The notes below the pieces were generated by a model. That model was given only the letters and a program-made list of their open reading frames with translations, was not told where the DNA came from and did no database searches. The position numbers and the translations under genes were made by a program. From CAYVQE01 sp964633205 (GTDB lineage: Bacteria; Myxococcota; B64-G9): 14,833 nt of DNA. Below, one piece after another: positions 1 through 7,777 of the stretch (position 1 is the first letter of the stretch; each line of letters starts with the position of its first letter). The stretch covers positions 1 through 14,833 of the forward strand of contig CAZWFN010000150.1 of NCBI GenBank assembly GCA_964633205.1, written 5' to 3'.

Positions 1-117
1 GGGCTCCGGTTCCGGTTCGGGTTCCGGTTCCGGCTCCGGTTCCGGTTCCGGTTCCGGTTCGGGTTCCGGTTCCGGCGCGGGTTCCGGTTCCGGTTCCGGC
101 TCCGGTTCGGGCTCCGG
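1..117 (-). repeat. Tandem hexanucleotide repeat encoding a Glu-Pro tract
   Basis: The plus strand is an almost perfect run of the six-base unit TTCCGG, with variants CTCCGG and TTCGGG. On the minus strand each unit reads as Glu-Pro, giving about 19 dipeptides with one Ala replacing Glu (codon at 76-78). The tract begins right after a Ser codon (118-120) and runs off the window edge, so its full length is unknown. Because the unit is six bases, slippage would change the linker length without breaking the frame. Alternating Glu-Pro usually forms a stiff extended spacer, as in TonB; that role here is inferred. Confidence 0.95.
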
Positions 118-1353
118 AGAAGGGGCTCCAGTCACCCGCTGCGCGGCTTCCTCGGCCATGGCGGCCGCCGAGGCGCTAGCTGGCGCCACGGCCTGGGCGG
201 TCTGGCGCTTGAGCCGCTGGATCAGCTGCTCGAAGGCGGTCGACAGCTGATTGGCGAACACCAGCACGTCGTGGATGCGGCTGCCGCGGATGGCCCGCGG
301 CCCGGAGTCGCAGTAGATCAGCCCGATCAGCCGATCGCGCAGCTGCAGCGGCACGATCAGGGCATTGCGCGGCCGTTCGCGACCGAGCAACCGCAGCAGG
401 TCGTCGTTGTTGCCCGACGCGGGCACCGGACCCAGGTAGTAGGCCCGGGTGCGCACCACCGTGCCCAACACCGAGCTGGCGCTGGCCGGCAGCCGCACCC
501 GCCGGATGCGCTCTCGCGCCTCGGGCGTGCCCACCGCGTCCCAGCCCAGGATGTTGTCGTCGTTGATCACGAACAGGCCCACGAAGCGGCAATACTGGCG
601 CAGGAAGCGCAGCAGACCGTCGACGATGTCGTCCCGGCTCTCGGCCGCCCGGCATTGCGCGATGGCGTCATGCAAGCCGATGGCGCCGCTGCGGGCCGAT
701 TCGCGCCGGTCCGCCTCGCGCTGCTCGGCCTGCTCGACTTCGCTCAGGGCCTTGCGGACGCGCTGCTCGTGATCCGCCGGGGCGACCCGCCGGGCGGCTG
801 CCAGCGCTTCGGCCGCGGCCTGGGTCTCGGGCAGGCCGTTGCCTGTGGCCGCGGCCGCAGTCGGTTCCGGCAGACCCGGAAATGGGCCCAGCCGCTCGAT
901 CAGATCCCCGAAGCGCGGCTCGATCTCCAGCCCCAGCCAATCCCGCATCAGCTGCCGCAAGCGCGCCTGGCAGACCAGACGGGTCTGTACGGCCAGGCTC
1001 AACATGAAGTTGATCTCGTCGATCACCAGCGGGTGGATGCGCGCGGCGGCCAGGATGATCAGCGAGCGGCCGCTCATGCTCACCGGCACCACCTGGTACT
1101 TCTGCGCCAGCCGCGACGGGAACAGCTTGGGCATGCGCGGATCGCGGGCACGCAGCAAAGCGGCATCGGCCGGCTCCAGGCCGTGGACCGCCCCCAGGGC
1201 CGCAGCCAGCCGCGTCTCGTCGAGCAGATCCAGCTCGAGCAGGTTGGTGTCCAAAGAGCCGCCGAACAGCACCTGGCGCTGCAGCGCATCGTCCATCTGG
1301 GCCGCCGGAACCAGCTCCGTCTCGACCAGGTATCTGGCCAGCGCGATGGTCAA
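1..1353 (-). CDS. GspE-N (MshEN-like) and GAF domain protein, C-terminus cut by window edge
   Basis: The open frame runs from about 1461 to base 1 with no stop, so the C-terminus is outside the window. I chose the TTG at 1353 because a GGGGGAG ribosome site lies six bases ahead; no ATG is available in frame there. Residues about 1-150 (beginning MTIALARYLVETELV, with the first Leu read as Met) match the style of the N-terminal domain of type II secretion/type IV pilus ATPases of the GspE/PilB kind. Residues about 150-230 form a charged, probably coiled linker. Residues about 232-380 look like a GAF sensor domain (segments RFVGLFVINDDNILGW and LIGLIYCDSG). An Ala-rich stretch and the Glu-Pro repeat follow. 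No ATPase core is visible in the part seen. Such stand-alone GspE-N proteins are common in Myxococcota and their job is unknown; signalling or a motility/secretion adaptor is inference. It could share transcription with the RDD gene 108 bases upstream. Confidence 0.82.
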   Translation of the reverse strand, partial: MTIALARYLVETELVPAAQMDDALQRQVLFGGSLDTNLLELDLLDETRLAAALGAVHGLEPADAALLRARDPRMPKLFPSRLAQKYQVVPVSMSGRSLIILAAARIHPLVIDEINFMLSLAVQTRLVCQARLRQLMRDWLGLEIEPRFGDLIERLGPFPGLPEPTAAAATGNGLPETQAAAEALAAARRVAPADHEQRVRKALSEVEQAEQREADRRESARSGAIGLHDAIAQCRAAESRDDIVDGLLRFLRQYCRFVGLFVINDDNILGWDAVGTPEARERIRRVRLPASASSVLGTVVRTRAYYLGPVPASGNNDDLLRLLGRERPRNALIVPLQLRDRLIGLIYCDSGPRAIRGSRIHDVLVFANQLSTAFEQLIQRLKRQTAQAVAPASASAAAMAEEAAQRVTGAPSPEPEPEPEPEPEPAPEPEPEPEPEPEPEPEPEPEPEPEP

Positions 1354-1461
1354 GGTGGGCTCCCCCGGTGACCGGCGCGGCGGCGACCGCGACCCGCCGG
1401 ACGATCGAAGCGAGCCAGCGCCTCGCCACTGCCTGGAATCAGGGCTCGGTTCATCTCCGGC

Positions 1462-2679
1462 TCAGCTTCCCCCGCTGCGGGCCGCGAGCTCGACAGGCTC
1501 GGTGCCCGATGCCGGCTCCGCCGTGGCCTCCGGCTCCACGGCGGCCCCGGCATCGGCCTGGCGCAGCGCCCGCGGCGGCCGGATGCGCACCACCAGGGTC
1601 CCGGCCAGGCGGTCGTGCCAGCCGCGGCGCTGCAGATCGAACGCCGCCCACAGAAAGCCGGCCAGCCCGGGCAGGCCGGCCAGCAACATGCCCAGCGCCC
1701 GGCACAGCGCGTTCCAGGTGGTCAGCGAGTGGCCGTCACGGCGCACCACCCGCAGGCCCAGCACCATCTTGCCCACGGTCTGGCCACCGAAGCGGGCGAA
1801 GCCGGTGGTATAGACCAACAGCAGCCCGATGAAGGTCAGGCCCACCGTCACCAGGCTGCCCAGGCTGCCCGCCAGGGTGGTCAGCAGCGCCTGGCCGTCC
1901 AGATCGAGCAGCAAGGCACCCAGGGCCACCGCCGCGGCCATCAACCCCAGCAAGAGCAGGCCGTCGATGGTCAAGGCCAGCACCCGGGCCCAGAAACCGG
2001 CCGCCCAACACAGCCGGCCCTGCACCGAGGGCCGGACCACCGCTGGCGGCTCGGCCCGGGCCGGCTCTGACGCCACCTCCCCGGCCGCTGCCGGCTCCGG
2101 CTCCGGCTCCAACTCCGCCACCGGCTCTGCTTCCTCGACCGCTGCCGCATCCGGTTCGGGCTCCGACTCCGCCTCCCCGACCGACTCCGGCTCCGGCTCC
2201 GCTTCAGCCTGCGCACCCGGTGCTGGCGCGGGCGCCGATACCGATCCGCTCAGGCGGCGGGCGGCCTCGAGCCCGTTCAGCCCGGGTACCAGGGCGGCGG
2301 CGCGATCCAGATAGCGCTTGGCGCGCTCGGGTTTGTCCTGGGCGCTGCTGATGCGCCCCATGACCAGGTGGATCTCGGCCTCCAGGGCCCGGGGCAGCTC
2401 GCTGCGGGCGTCCAACATGACGGATTGACAGGCCAGAAAGGCCTCGCGCAGCCGGCCGGCCCGCTCCAGCTGCCGCGCCCCCTCCAGCTCGCGCTCGGCC
2501 GCCGCCACATCAGCGTCCGCAGCACCGCCACCGGCGCTGCCGGCGGCCGCTGGGCCGGCCTCCAGATCGGGCCCGGCGGACGGCTCGGCGTCGGCGGCGG
2601 GCCCGCTCAGCGACCGCTTGCACTTGATGCAAACCGCGGTCCCCGGCTCGTTGGGAAAGGCGCAATGGGGGCAGATCAT
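1462..2679 (-). CDS. Zinc-ribbon, helical-repeat and RDD-domain membrane protein
   Basis: A 405-residue protein with three recognisable parts. Residues 1-22 carry two CxxC pairs (Cys3, Cys6, Cys17, Cys20), a zinc ribbon of the kind found at the N-terminus of many small membrane proteins. Residues about 65-145 look like one or two TPR-like helical hairpins. Residues about 155-215 are acidic and rich in Glu-Pro and Ala. The last part (about 225-355) is an RDD domain: hydrophobic segments (for example VLALTIDGLLLLGLMAAAVA), a typical QTVGKMVLGLRVVRRDG loop, then HDRLAGT near the end. RDD proteins are integral inner-membrane proteins, mostly of unknown role; some act in ion transport. The cytoplasmic ribbon and repeat suggest a protein-contact function (inference). 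ATG at 2679 lies 11 bases after the rsmE stop, so cotranscription is likely; a GGAG overlapping the rsmE stop is rather far (14 bases) from the start. Confidence 0.88.
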   Translation of the reverse strand: MICPHCAFPNEPGTAVCIKCKRSLSGPAADAEPSAGPDLEAGPAAAGSAGGGAADADVAAAERELEGARQLERAGRLREAFLACQSVMLDARSELPRALEAEIHLVMGRISSAQDKPERAKRYLDRAAALVPGLNGLEAARRLSGSVSAPAPAPGAQAEAEPEPESVGEAESEPEPDAAAVEEAEPVAELEPEPEPAAAGEVASEPARAEPPAVVRPSVQGRLCWAAGFWARVLALTIDGLLLLGLMAAAVALGALLLDLDGQALLTTLAGSLGSLVTVGLTFIGLLLVYTTGFARFGGQTVGKMVLGLRVVRRDGHSLTTWNALCRALGMLLAGLPGLAGFLWAAFDLQRRGWHDRLAGTLVVRIRPPRALRQADAGAAVEPEATAEPASGTEPVELAARSGGS

Positions 2680-2690
2680 CGGGCCCAGGT

Positions 2691-3440
2691 TTACTCCAGG
2701 GCCTGCCCCCTGTCAAGCGGGTCCTCCCCGGAAACGCAAGCGAAAGCGACCGCCACCACCGCCGCCGTGGTGGCCTGCAGCACCGGCAGGCCGAGCCCCA
2801 CCGGCACCAGCCCGGACGCCTCGGCCCACTGCCGCTCTTCGGCGGCAAAGCCACCCTCGGGGCCGATCAACAGCCAGCGCGGTCGTCCGGCCAGGGCCTC
2901 CAGCCGGCGGTCCAGCCGGCCGCCGGCGCGCTCGTGCAGCATCAGCCCCTGGCCGGGCGGTGGCGCGGCCAGCACCTGCTCCAGGGTGCGCACCGGCTGC
3001 AACGCGGGCACCGTGGAGCGGCCGGACTGGCGGGCGGCCTGGGCGGCGATGGTGCGCCAGCGCTCCAAGCGCCGCTGCAGCCGATCGGCCGCCGGTCGCG
3101 GCACCGAACGCCGGCACAGCAGCGGTTGGACCCCGACCACCCCCAGCTCGGTCGCCATCCGCACCACGGCGTCCAGCTTGCGGCCCTTGAGCAATGCCAG
3201 ACCCAGCCAGCAGTCCGGCCGCGGCTCGGCCGCCCGCCGCGCCGGCCCCAGCTCCAAGCACCAGGCGCCGTCCTGGTGCACCAAGCGGCCCCTTCCGGTC
3301 GCCCCGCGGCCGTCGAAGACCTCGATCTCATCGCCCGCGCGCAGCCGCAGCACCTCGATCAGGTGCTTGCGGCCGGCGGCCGGCAGCGCCACCCGCCCGC
3401 CCCAGGCCGCCTGCGGTAGATGCAGCCGCGGGGCGGTCAC
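2691..3440 (-). CDS. rsmE: 16S rRNA (uracil-1498-N3)-methyltransferase RsmE
   Basis: RsmE methylates N3 of U1498 in 16S rRNA, using S-adenosylmethionine. The 249-residue length fits the family. Residues 1-70 are the N-terminal PUA-like domain (GRKHLIEVLRLRAGDEIEVF). The rest is the SPOUT methyltransferase domain, with KGRKLDAVVRMATELGVVGV, then AAQAARQSGR and LLIGPEGGF near residue 193. The start is GTG at 3440, supported by a GGAGG site seven bases ahead and by an overlap of four bases (GTGA) with the prmA stop, typical of translational coupling. A longer reading of the same frame to 4520 is only a shadow of prmA. One oddity: the usual C-terminal knot motif LRxETA reads L221-QATT-A226, so the conserved Arg and Glu are missing. 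The identity is secure but the activity is open to question. Confidence 0.93.
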   Translation of the reverse strand: MTAPRLHLPQAAWGGRVALPAAGRKHLIEVLRLRAGDEIEVFDGRGATGRGRLVHQDGAWCLELGPARRAAEPRPDCWLGLALLKGRKLDAVVRMATELGVVGVQPLLCRRSVPRPAADRLQRRLERWRTIAAQAARQSGRSTVPALQPVRTLEQVLAAPPPGQGLMLHERAGGRLDRRLEALAGRPRWLLIGPEGGFAAEERQWAEASGLVPVGLGLPVLQATTAAVVAVAFACVSGEDPLDRGQALE

Positions 3441-4387
3441 CGGGCCGCCTCCGCTGCGCCCGGTTGCAGCGGTGCGGCCAGGTGCAAGGCGCACCAGTCG
3501 CCGTCGCGCTCGACCGCCAGCGGGCGACAGCCGGCCGCGGCAAAGTGGGCTTCCACTCGCGGTTGCTCCTCGCCCAGCACCCCGGACAGCACCAGCTCGC
3601 CCCCCGGGGCCAGCCGCTTCAGCAGCGCCGCGGCCATGGCCACCAGGGCACCGGACAGGATGTTGGCCAGCACCAGCTCGAAGGCGCCGTCGGCCCGCTC
3701 GGGCCCGCCCAGCGCCACCGCCAGCCGGCCGGCCAGCCCGTTGCGCCGGGCGTTGTCCGCGGTCACCCGACAGGCGATCGGATCGTCGTCCACCGCCACC
3801 ACCCGCTCCACCCCGGCCCGGGCCGCCGCCAGCGCCAGGATGCCGCTGCCGCAGCCCACGTCCAGCACCGAGCCCAGCGGGCCCCGGCCGATCCGTGCCT
3901 CCAGCGCCTGCAGGCACAAGCGGGTGGTCGGATGCATGCCGGTGCCGAAGGCCAGGCCGGGATCGATCTGCAGCGGCCAGGGCGCATCGGCCGCGGCCGG
4001 CTCCCAGCCCGGGTGGACATAGAAGCGGCCCACCCGCACCGGCGCGAAATGGGCGCGCCAGTTGTGGGCCCAGTCCTGCTCGTCGAGCCACTCCATCCGG
4101 ATGCGGGCGCCAGCCAGACCCGGCAGCAGCCCGCCCCAGCGCTTCTGGAAGGCGGCCAGCTCGGCGCGCAGCTGCTCGGCCGGCGCCGGCCCGTCGGCCG
4201 CGAAGCTGGCCCGCAGCTCGATCCAGCCCGCCGGCAGGTCGGCCGGCGGCTGCGGGTGGCTGGCGTCGCGCAGCTCCAGGCCGCTCGATCCCCGCTCGAG
4301 CAGCCAGGCGGCCGCCGCTTCGGCGGCGCCGGCCGGCAGGGCCAGGATCAGCTCGAACCAACCCGCGGCCGGCCGGGAGGCGGCCAT
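3437..4387 (-). CDS. prmA: Ribosomal protein L11 methyltransferase PrmA
   Basis: PrmA trimethylates several amino groups of ribosomal protein L11 in the cytoplasm, using S-adenosylmethionine. The 316 residues give the expected two-part structure. An N-terminal substrate-binding domain occupies about 1-115 and contains WLDEQDWAHNW. A class I methyltransferase domain follows, with the PrmA signature GTGMHPTT at 148-155 (usually GTGTHPTT), the SAM-binding DVGCGSGIL from Asp176, the acidic end of strand two (VVAVDDDP), and LVLANIL as the family's catalytic-loop strand. ATG at 4387 is two bases after the stop of the upstream receiver gene, and its stop overlaps the rsmE GTG, so the three genes are almost certainly one transcript. 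No good ribosome site is visible, which agrees with coupling to the upstream gene. prmA next to rsmE is a widespread arrangement. Confidence 0.95.
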   Translation of the reverse strand: MAASRPAAGWFELILALPAGAAEAAAAWLLERGSSGLELRDASHPQPPADLPAGWIELRASFAADGPAPAEQLRAELAAFQKRWGGLLPGLAGARIRMEWLDEQDWAHNWRAHFAPVRVGRFYVHPGWEPAAADAPWPLQIDPGLAFGTGMHPTTRLCLQALEARIGRGPLGSVLDVGCGSGILALAAARAGVERVVAVDDDPIACRVTADNARRNGLAGRLAVALGGPERADGAFELVLANILSGALVAMAAALLKRLAPGGELVLSGVLGEEQPRVEAHFAAAGCRPLAVERDGDWCALHLAAPLQPGAAEAAR

Positions 4388-4389
4388 GC

Positions 4390-4773
4390 TCAGCCGTCGC
4401 CCGCGCGCCGGCGCTCGACCAGCGAGCGCACGGTCTCGACCAGCTTGGCGATCTCGAAAGGTTTGCTGACGAAACCGTCCACCCCGGCGGCCTCGGCCCG
4501 GGCCCGGGTATCGGGATCATCGCGGGCGGTGACCATGACCACCGGCAGCCGGCGGGTCAAACCCTGGGAACGCAGCGATTGCAGCACCTGGTGGCCGTCC
4601 ATGCCGGGCATCATGATGTCGAGCAGCACGCAGTCGAAGCGTCCGCTCATGGCCGCCTGCAGCCCCTTCTCGCCGCCCCAGACCGTATCCACGGTCATGC
4701 CGGCCGCCTCGAGGCCCTTGCGCAGCAGAATCCGGGTCTCGGCGTCATCCTCGATGCAAAGCACCCGACACAT
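4390..4773 (-). CDS. Stand-alone receiver-domain response regulator
   Basis: A 127-residue protein that is only a CheY-like receiver: acidic pocket Glu8-Asp9-Asp10, phosphoacceptor Asp52 (VLLDIMMPG), Thr82, Phe101 and Lys104 (VSKPF). There is no DNA-binding or enzymatic output domain, so it must act by binding another protein or as a phosphate relay. I prefer the ATG at 4773 to the in-frame start at 4806, because a GGAGA site lies a few bases upstream and the receiver fold begins directly at MCRVLCIEDD. It is first in the prmA-rsmE transcript and no kinase lies in this set; the kinase gene at 9861-11993 has its own partner regulator. Whether it is served by that kinase or by one elsewhere cannot be told from the sequence. 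Confidence 0.93.
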   Translation of the reverse strand: MCRVLCIEDDAETRILLRKGLEAAGMTVDTVWGGEKGLQAAMSGRFDCVLLDIMMPGMDGHQVLQSLRSQGLTRRLPVVMVTARDDPDTRARAEAAGVDGFVSKPFEIAKLVETVRSLVERRRAGDG

Positions 4774-4816
4774 CTTCGCTCTCCAACCTCGGCATCGTGC
4801 ATCCAACGACCCGCCG

Positions 4817-4845
4817 ATGTTGCCTCAGCCCACGGCCGCGGTCAA
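4817..4845 (-). promoter_or_regulatory. Candidate sigma70-type promoter for the receiver-prmA-rsmE set
   Basis: On the minus strand TTGACC (4845-4840) is separated by exactly 17 bases from CAACAT (4822-4817). The -35 box matches the consensus at five of six positions, the -10 box at three of six. It would give a leader of about 35-40 bases before the ATG at 4773. It sits in the only sizeable gap (4774-4925) between the two minus-strand gene sets. Prediction only. Confidence 0.4.
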
Positions 4846-4911
4846 TAGCCCGCAGCTGTCCCGGATTTCCCGGATCGGCCGTGAAGTGGTGGGCGATCCT
4901 GTGGACGCTGC

Positions 4912-4925
4912 CCCCGAAGACGGGG
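4912..4925 (-). terminator. Possible weak terminator hairpin after the M16 gene
   Basis: CCCCG and CGGGG pair around a four-base loop immediately after the M16 stop codon (minus strand). There is no following T-run, so it is not a canonical intrinsic terminator; it may only stabilise the 3' end of the message. The rest of the gap 4774-4911 holds the candidate promoter and nothing else I can recognise. Confidence 0.25.
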
Positions 4926-7745
4926 TCAGGGTTGCCACAGCTCGGCCGGCGCGGGCAGCTGCTGCTCGGGGCCGACCAGCGACAGGGTGGCGGCGCCGGG
5001 CTCGAGGTACTTGCGGGCCACCCGCTGCACGTCCCGGCGGGTGACCGCCTGAATGTGCTCGGCGTAACGGGTGTGGGCCAGGTGGCCCAGGCCGTAGAGC
5101 TCGTTGAAGGCCAGGGCGGCCGCGCGGGCCGAGGTGCGCTGCAACGAGATGGCGTGGGTGCCGATCAGGTGGCACTGGGCGCGCTCGAGCTCGGCGGCGC
5201 TGAGCGGCCCGCGGCGCACCGCGGCCAGCTGCTCGCGCAGGGCGGCCAGCGCCTCGTCCACCCGCCCGGGGTCGGTGCCCAGGTAGAAGGCCAGAAAGCC
5301 GGGCTCGATCCCCTCCAGGCTGAAGCCGGTGATGGCATAGGCCAGCGACCGCCGATCGCGCAGGTCGACGAACAAACGGCCGCCCTGTCCGGCCAGCGCG
5401 GCCAGCAGCACCTCGATGGCGTGGCGATCGGCGCTGACCAGGCGCGTGCCCATGAAGCCCAACACCACGTGGGCCTGGGCCCGATCGCGGTGCTTGAAGG
5501 TGATGCGCGGCTCGGACGGCGGTCGATCCAGCGGCACCCGGGGCGGCTTGGGCCGGTCCTTGGGCCGCCGGCCGTGGCCGAACAGCGCGCGGATCCGCTC
5601 GACCACCTGCGCGCCGTCGACGTCGCCGACCACCGCCAGCACCATCCGGTCCGGCGTGAAGTAGCGCCGGTAGTAAGACCGCAGCTGCGCCCGGCGCAGG
5701 CCGGCGGTGGACTTGCGGCTGCCCAGCACCGGCAAGCGATAGGGGTGATCGCTGTAGAGCGCGGCGGTGAAGCGGTCGAAGGCCAGCCCGGCCAGGTTGT
5801 CCTCGCGCTTGGCGATTTCCTCGAGCACCAGCTGGCGCTCGCGCTTGATCTCGGACTTGGCCAGCGCCGGGTGCAACAGGCAGTCGGCGAACAGCTCCAG
5901 GCCACGATCGAGAAAGCGGGCCGGGAACTCGGCCCGCAGCCCGAGGGTGTTGCGCCCCGAAAAGCCTTCCAGGCTGCCGGCGATGGCGTCGACCTCGCGG
6001 GCGATCTCATCGGCCGAGCGGCGCGCGCTGCCGCGGGTCAGCAGACCCGCCAGCAGGTTGTTGATGCCGGCATGCTGCTCGTCCTCGTAGCGGCTGCCGC
6101 CCAGAAACACCGCCCTGAGCGCCACTAGGCCGTTGCTGCGATCCTCCTCGACCAGCACGGTCGGTCCGTTGCGGATCTTGATTCGCTGCACCTCAGCGGC
6201 GGCCGGCTCGGCGGCTGTGGCTCGTTCGGACTCGGCCCCGCGGCGCAGGGCCGCCAGGGCGGACTTGCGGTCGAGTCGCTGCGCCTGGTTCTCGGGCAGC
6301 AGCACCACGGCGTTGACCCGGTCCGGTCGCAGGTGGCTGCGGGCCACCCGCATCAGGTCGGCCGGCTCCAGGCTGAGCACCTGGCTCAAGTAGCGCTCGC
6401 CGTAGCGCGGATCGTCCATCAGCACCTGGTACGAGCCCAAGCGCCGGGCCCGACCCTGGACCGTCTCGCGCATGTAGAGCACGTCGCTCTCGATCATGGT
6501 CTTGACCTTGGCCAGCTCGTCGGCGCCGACCGGTTCGGCGCCCAGCGCCGCCACCTGCCGGGCCATCTGCTCGAGCGCCGCCTCGGCCTGGCCGGCGGCG
6601 CAGGCCCCGCCGACCAGGAACAAACCGGAGTCGGACGGGATGAAGGCGTTGGCGTAGACCTCGTTGACCAGGTTGAGCCCGCGCTTGAGCCGCAGCGTCA
6701 GCCGCGAGCTCTCGCCCTGGCCCAACAGCGTGGCCAGCACGTCGATGGCGGCCACGTCCGGGTGATCCATCGCCGGCACCGGCCAGGCCAGGCCCAGGTG
6801 GGTCTCCTGGATGTCGTCGCGCAGCACCTGCACCCGCGGCTTGCGCTGCTGCGGCTCGGCCGGGCGCTCCGGGCGCCTGGCACCGCCGCTGGACCCGCCG
6901 GCGAACAGGGTCTGGGCCCGCTCGATCACCACCTCGGCATCGACGTCGCCCGCCACCACCAGGGTCATGCGCGCCGGCCGGTAGTGGCGCCGGAAAAAAG
7001 AGCGGATGGTCTTGCGCGTCACCCCGCTGACCGACTCGGCGCTGCCCAGGATCGGCTGGCCGTAGGGATGGCGCTTGTAGGCGGTGGCGAACAGGCGCTC
7101 GATCAGCCAACTGCTGGGCATGTCCCGGGTGCGCTTGATCTCTTCGAGCACCACCTGCTTCTCGCGCTCCAGCTCCCGGGGGTCGAAGCGCGCGTTCTGC
7201 ACCGCATCGGCCAGTACCGACAGGCCCAGATCGAAGAACCGCGACGCCAGCACCACGTGGTAGACCGTGTGATCGAAAGACGTCCAGGCGTTGATGTCAC
7301 CGCCGGCCGCCTCGATGGCCTGGGCGATCTCGCCCACGCCCCGCTGCTCGGTGCCCTTGAACAGCATGTGCTCGTGCAGGTGGGCCAGGCCGTGCTCGTC
7401 CGGCCCCTCGTCGGCCGAGCCCACCTCCAGCCACACCTGTATGGCCACCACCGGTGCGACGTGATAGGGCTCGACCACCACCGTCAGCCCGTTTTCGAGT
7501 CGGGCGCGGACCGCCGCTTCGAAATGCTCCACCACCACCGCCTCCTCTGCCTGCTCCGTTTTCGGCTCCAATTGCGCCGCCGCCCGCTCGGGCCCGCGTT
7601 CCGCGGACGCCGGGGCCGGGTCGGGCGCGCGCTCGGCCGGTCCTCCCGTCGCACAACCACGTCCCAGCGCCATACCGATCAGGATGAATGCTAAACGGGC
7701 AAGCACCCGCGTCGACGCGGCATGCCCTCGCGCAGGCCGGTGCAT
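4926..7745 (-). CDS. Exported tandem M16 (pitrilysin-family) zinc metalloprotease
   Basis: A 939-residue protein with two full M16 units, each made of paired halves. The first has the inverted zinc motif HxxEH as H122-LHE-H126, followed 80 residues later by the VLEE segment (Glu201/Glu202) that supplies the third zinc ligand. The second unit (from about residue 500, RNGPTVLVEEDRSNGLVALR) has AGINNLL where HxxEH should be, so it is probably non-catalytic. This active/inactive pairing is typical of the family. The N-terminus has a basic, hydrophobic export signal ending LGRGC-31, which could be a lipobox, though Arg at -2 is unusual. The mature protein is expected in the periplasm or anchored to a membrane, degrading peptides or processing an envelope protein. 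ATG at 7745 is the first in-frame start after the preceding stop, with no clear ribosome site, so the start is less sure than the rest. A longer reading back to 9059 is a shadow of the neighbouring gene. Confidence 0.92.
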   Translation of the reverse strand: MHRPARGHAASTRVLARLAFILIGMALGRGCATGGPAERAPDPAPASAERGPERAAAQLEPKTEQAEEAVVVEHFEAAVRARLENGLTVVVEPYHVAPVVAIQVWLEVGSADEGPDEHGLAHLHEHMLFKGTEQRGVGEIAQAIEAAGGDINAWTSFDHTVYHVVLASRFFDLGLSVLADAVQNARFDPRELEREKQVVLEEIKRTRDMPSSWLIERLFATAYKRHPYGQPILGSAESVSGVTRKTIRSFFRRHYRPARMTLVVAGDVDAEVVIERAQTLFAGGSSGGARRPERPAEPQQRKPRVQVLRDDIQETHLGLAWPVPAMDHPDVAAIDVLATLLGQGESSRLTLRLKRGLNLVNEVYANAFIPSDSGLFLVGGACAAGQAEAALEQMARQVAALGAEPVGADELAKVKTMIESDVLYMRETVQGRARRLGSYQVLMDDPRYGERYLSQVLSLEPADLMRVARSHLRPDRVNAVVLLPENQAQRLDRKSALAALRRGAESERATAAEPAAAEVQRIKIRNGPTVLVEEDRSNGLVALRAVFLGGSRYEDEQHAGINNLLAGLLTRGSARRSADEIAREVDAIAGSLEGFSGRNTLGLRAEFPARFLDRGLELFADCLLHPALAKSEIKRERQLVLEEIAKREDNLAGLAFDRFTAALYSDHPYRLPVLGSRKSTAGLRRAQLRSYYRRYFTPDRMVLAVVGDVDGAQVVERIRALFGHGRRPKDRPKPPRVPLDRPPSEPRITFKHRDRAQAHVVLGFMGTRLVSADRHAIEVLLAALAGQGGRLFVDLRDRRSLAYAITGFSLEGIEPGFLAFYLGTDPGRVDEALAALREQLAAVRRGPLSAAELERAQCHLIGTHAISLQRTSARAAALAFNELYGLGHLAHTRYAEHIQAVTRRDVQRVARKYLEPGAATLSLVGPEQQLPAPAELWQP

Positions 7746-7777
7746 GGACGCAACATGCCACAGCCCCGCCGCTGCTG

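Noticed and set aside
1..117. CRISPR array or satellite-type non-coding repeat
   Set aside because: There are no spacers, the unit is six bases, and it stays in frame with the upstream GAF protein as Glu-Pro.
2691..4520. Reading rsmE as a 609-residue fusion
   Set aside because: The extra N-terminal part is out-of-frame prmA. GTG at 3440 with GGAGG and the GTGA overlap give a normal 249-residue RsmE.
2368..4848. Plus-strand open frame of 826 codons
   Set aside because: Antisense to rsmE and prmA, extremely Pro/Arg/Ala-rich, with no domain recognisable; the minus-strand genes have clear motifs.
6333..7694. Plus-strand open frame of 453 codons
   Set aside because: Antisense shadow of the M16 protease gene with a His/Gln-rich, non-protein-like composition.
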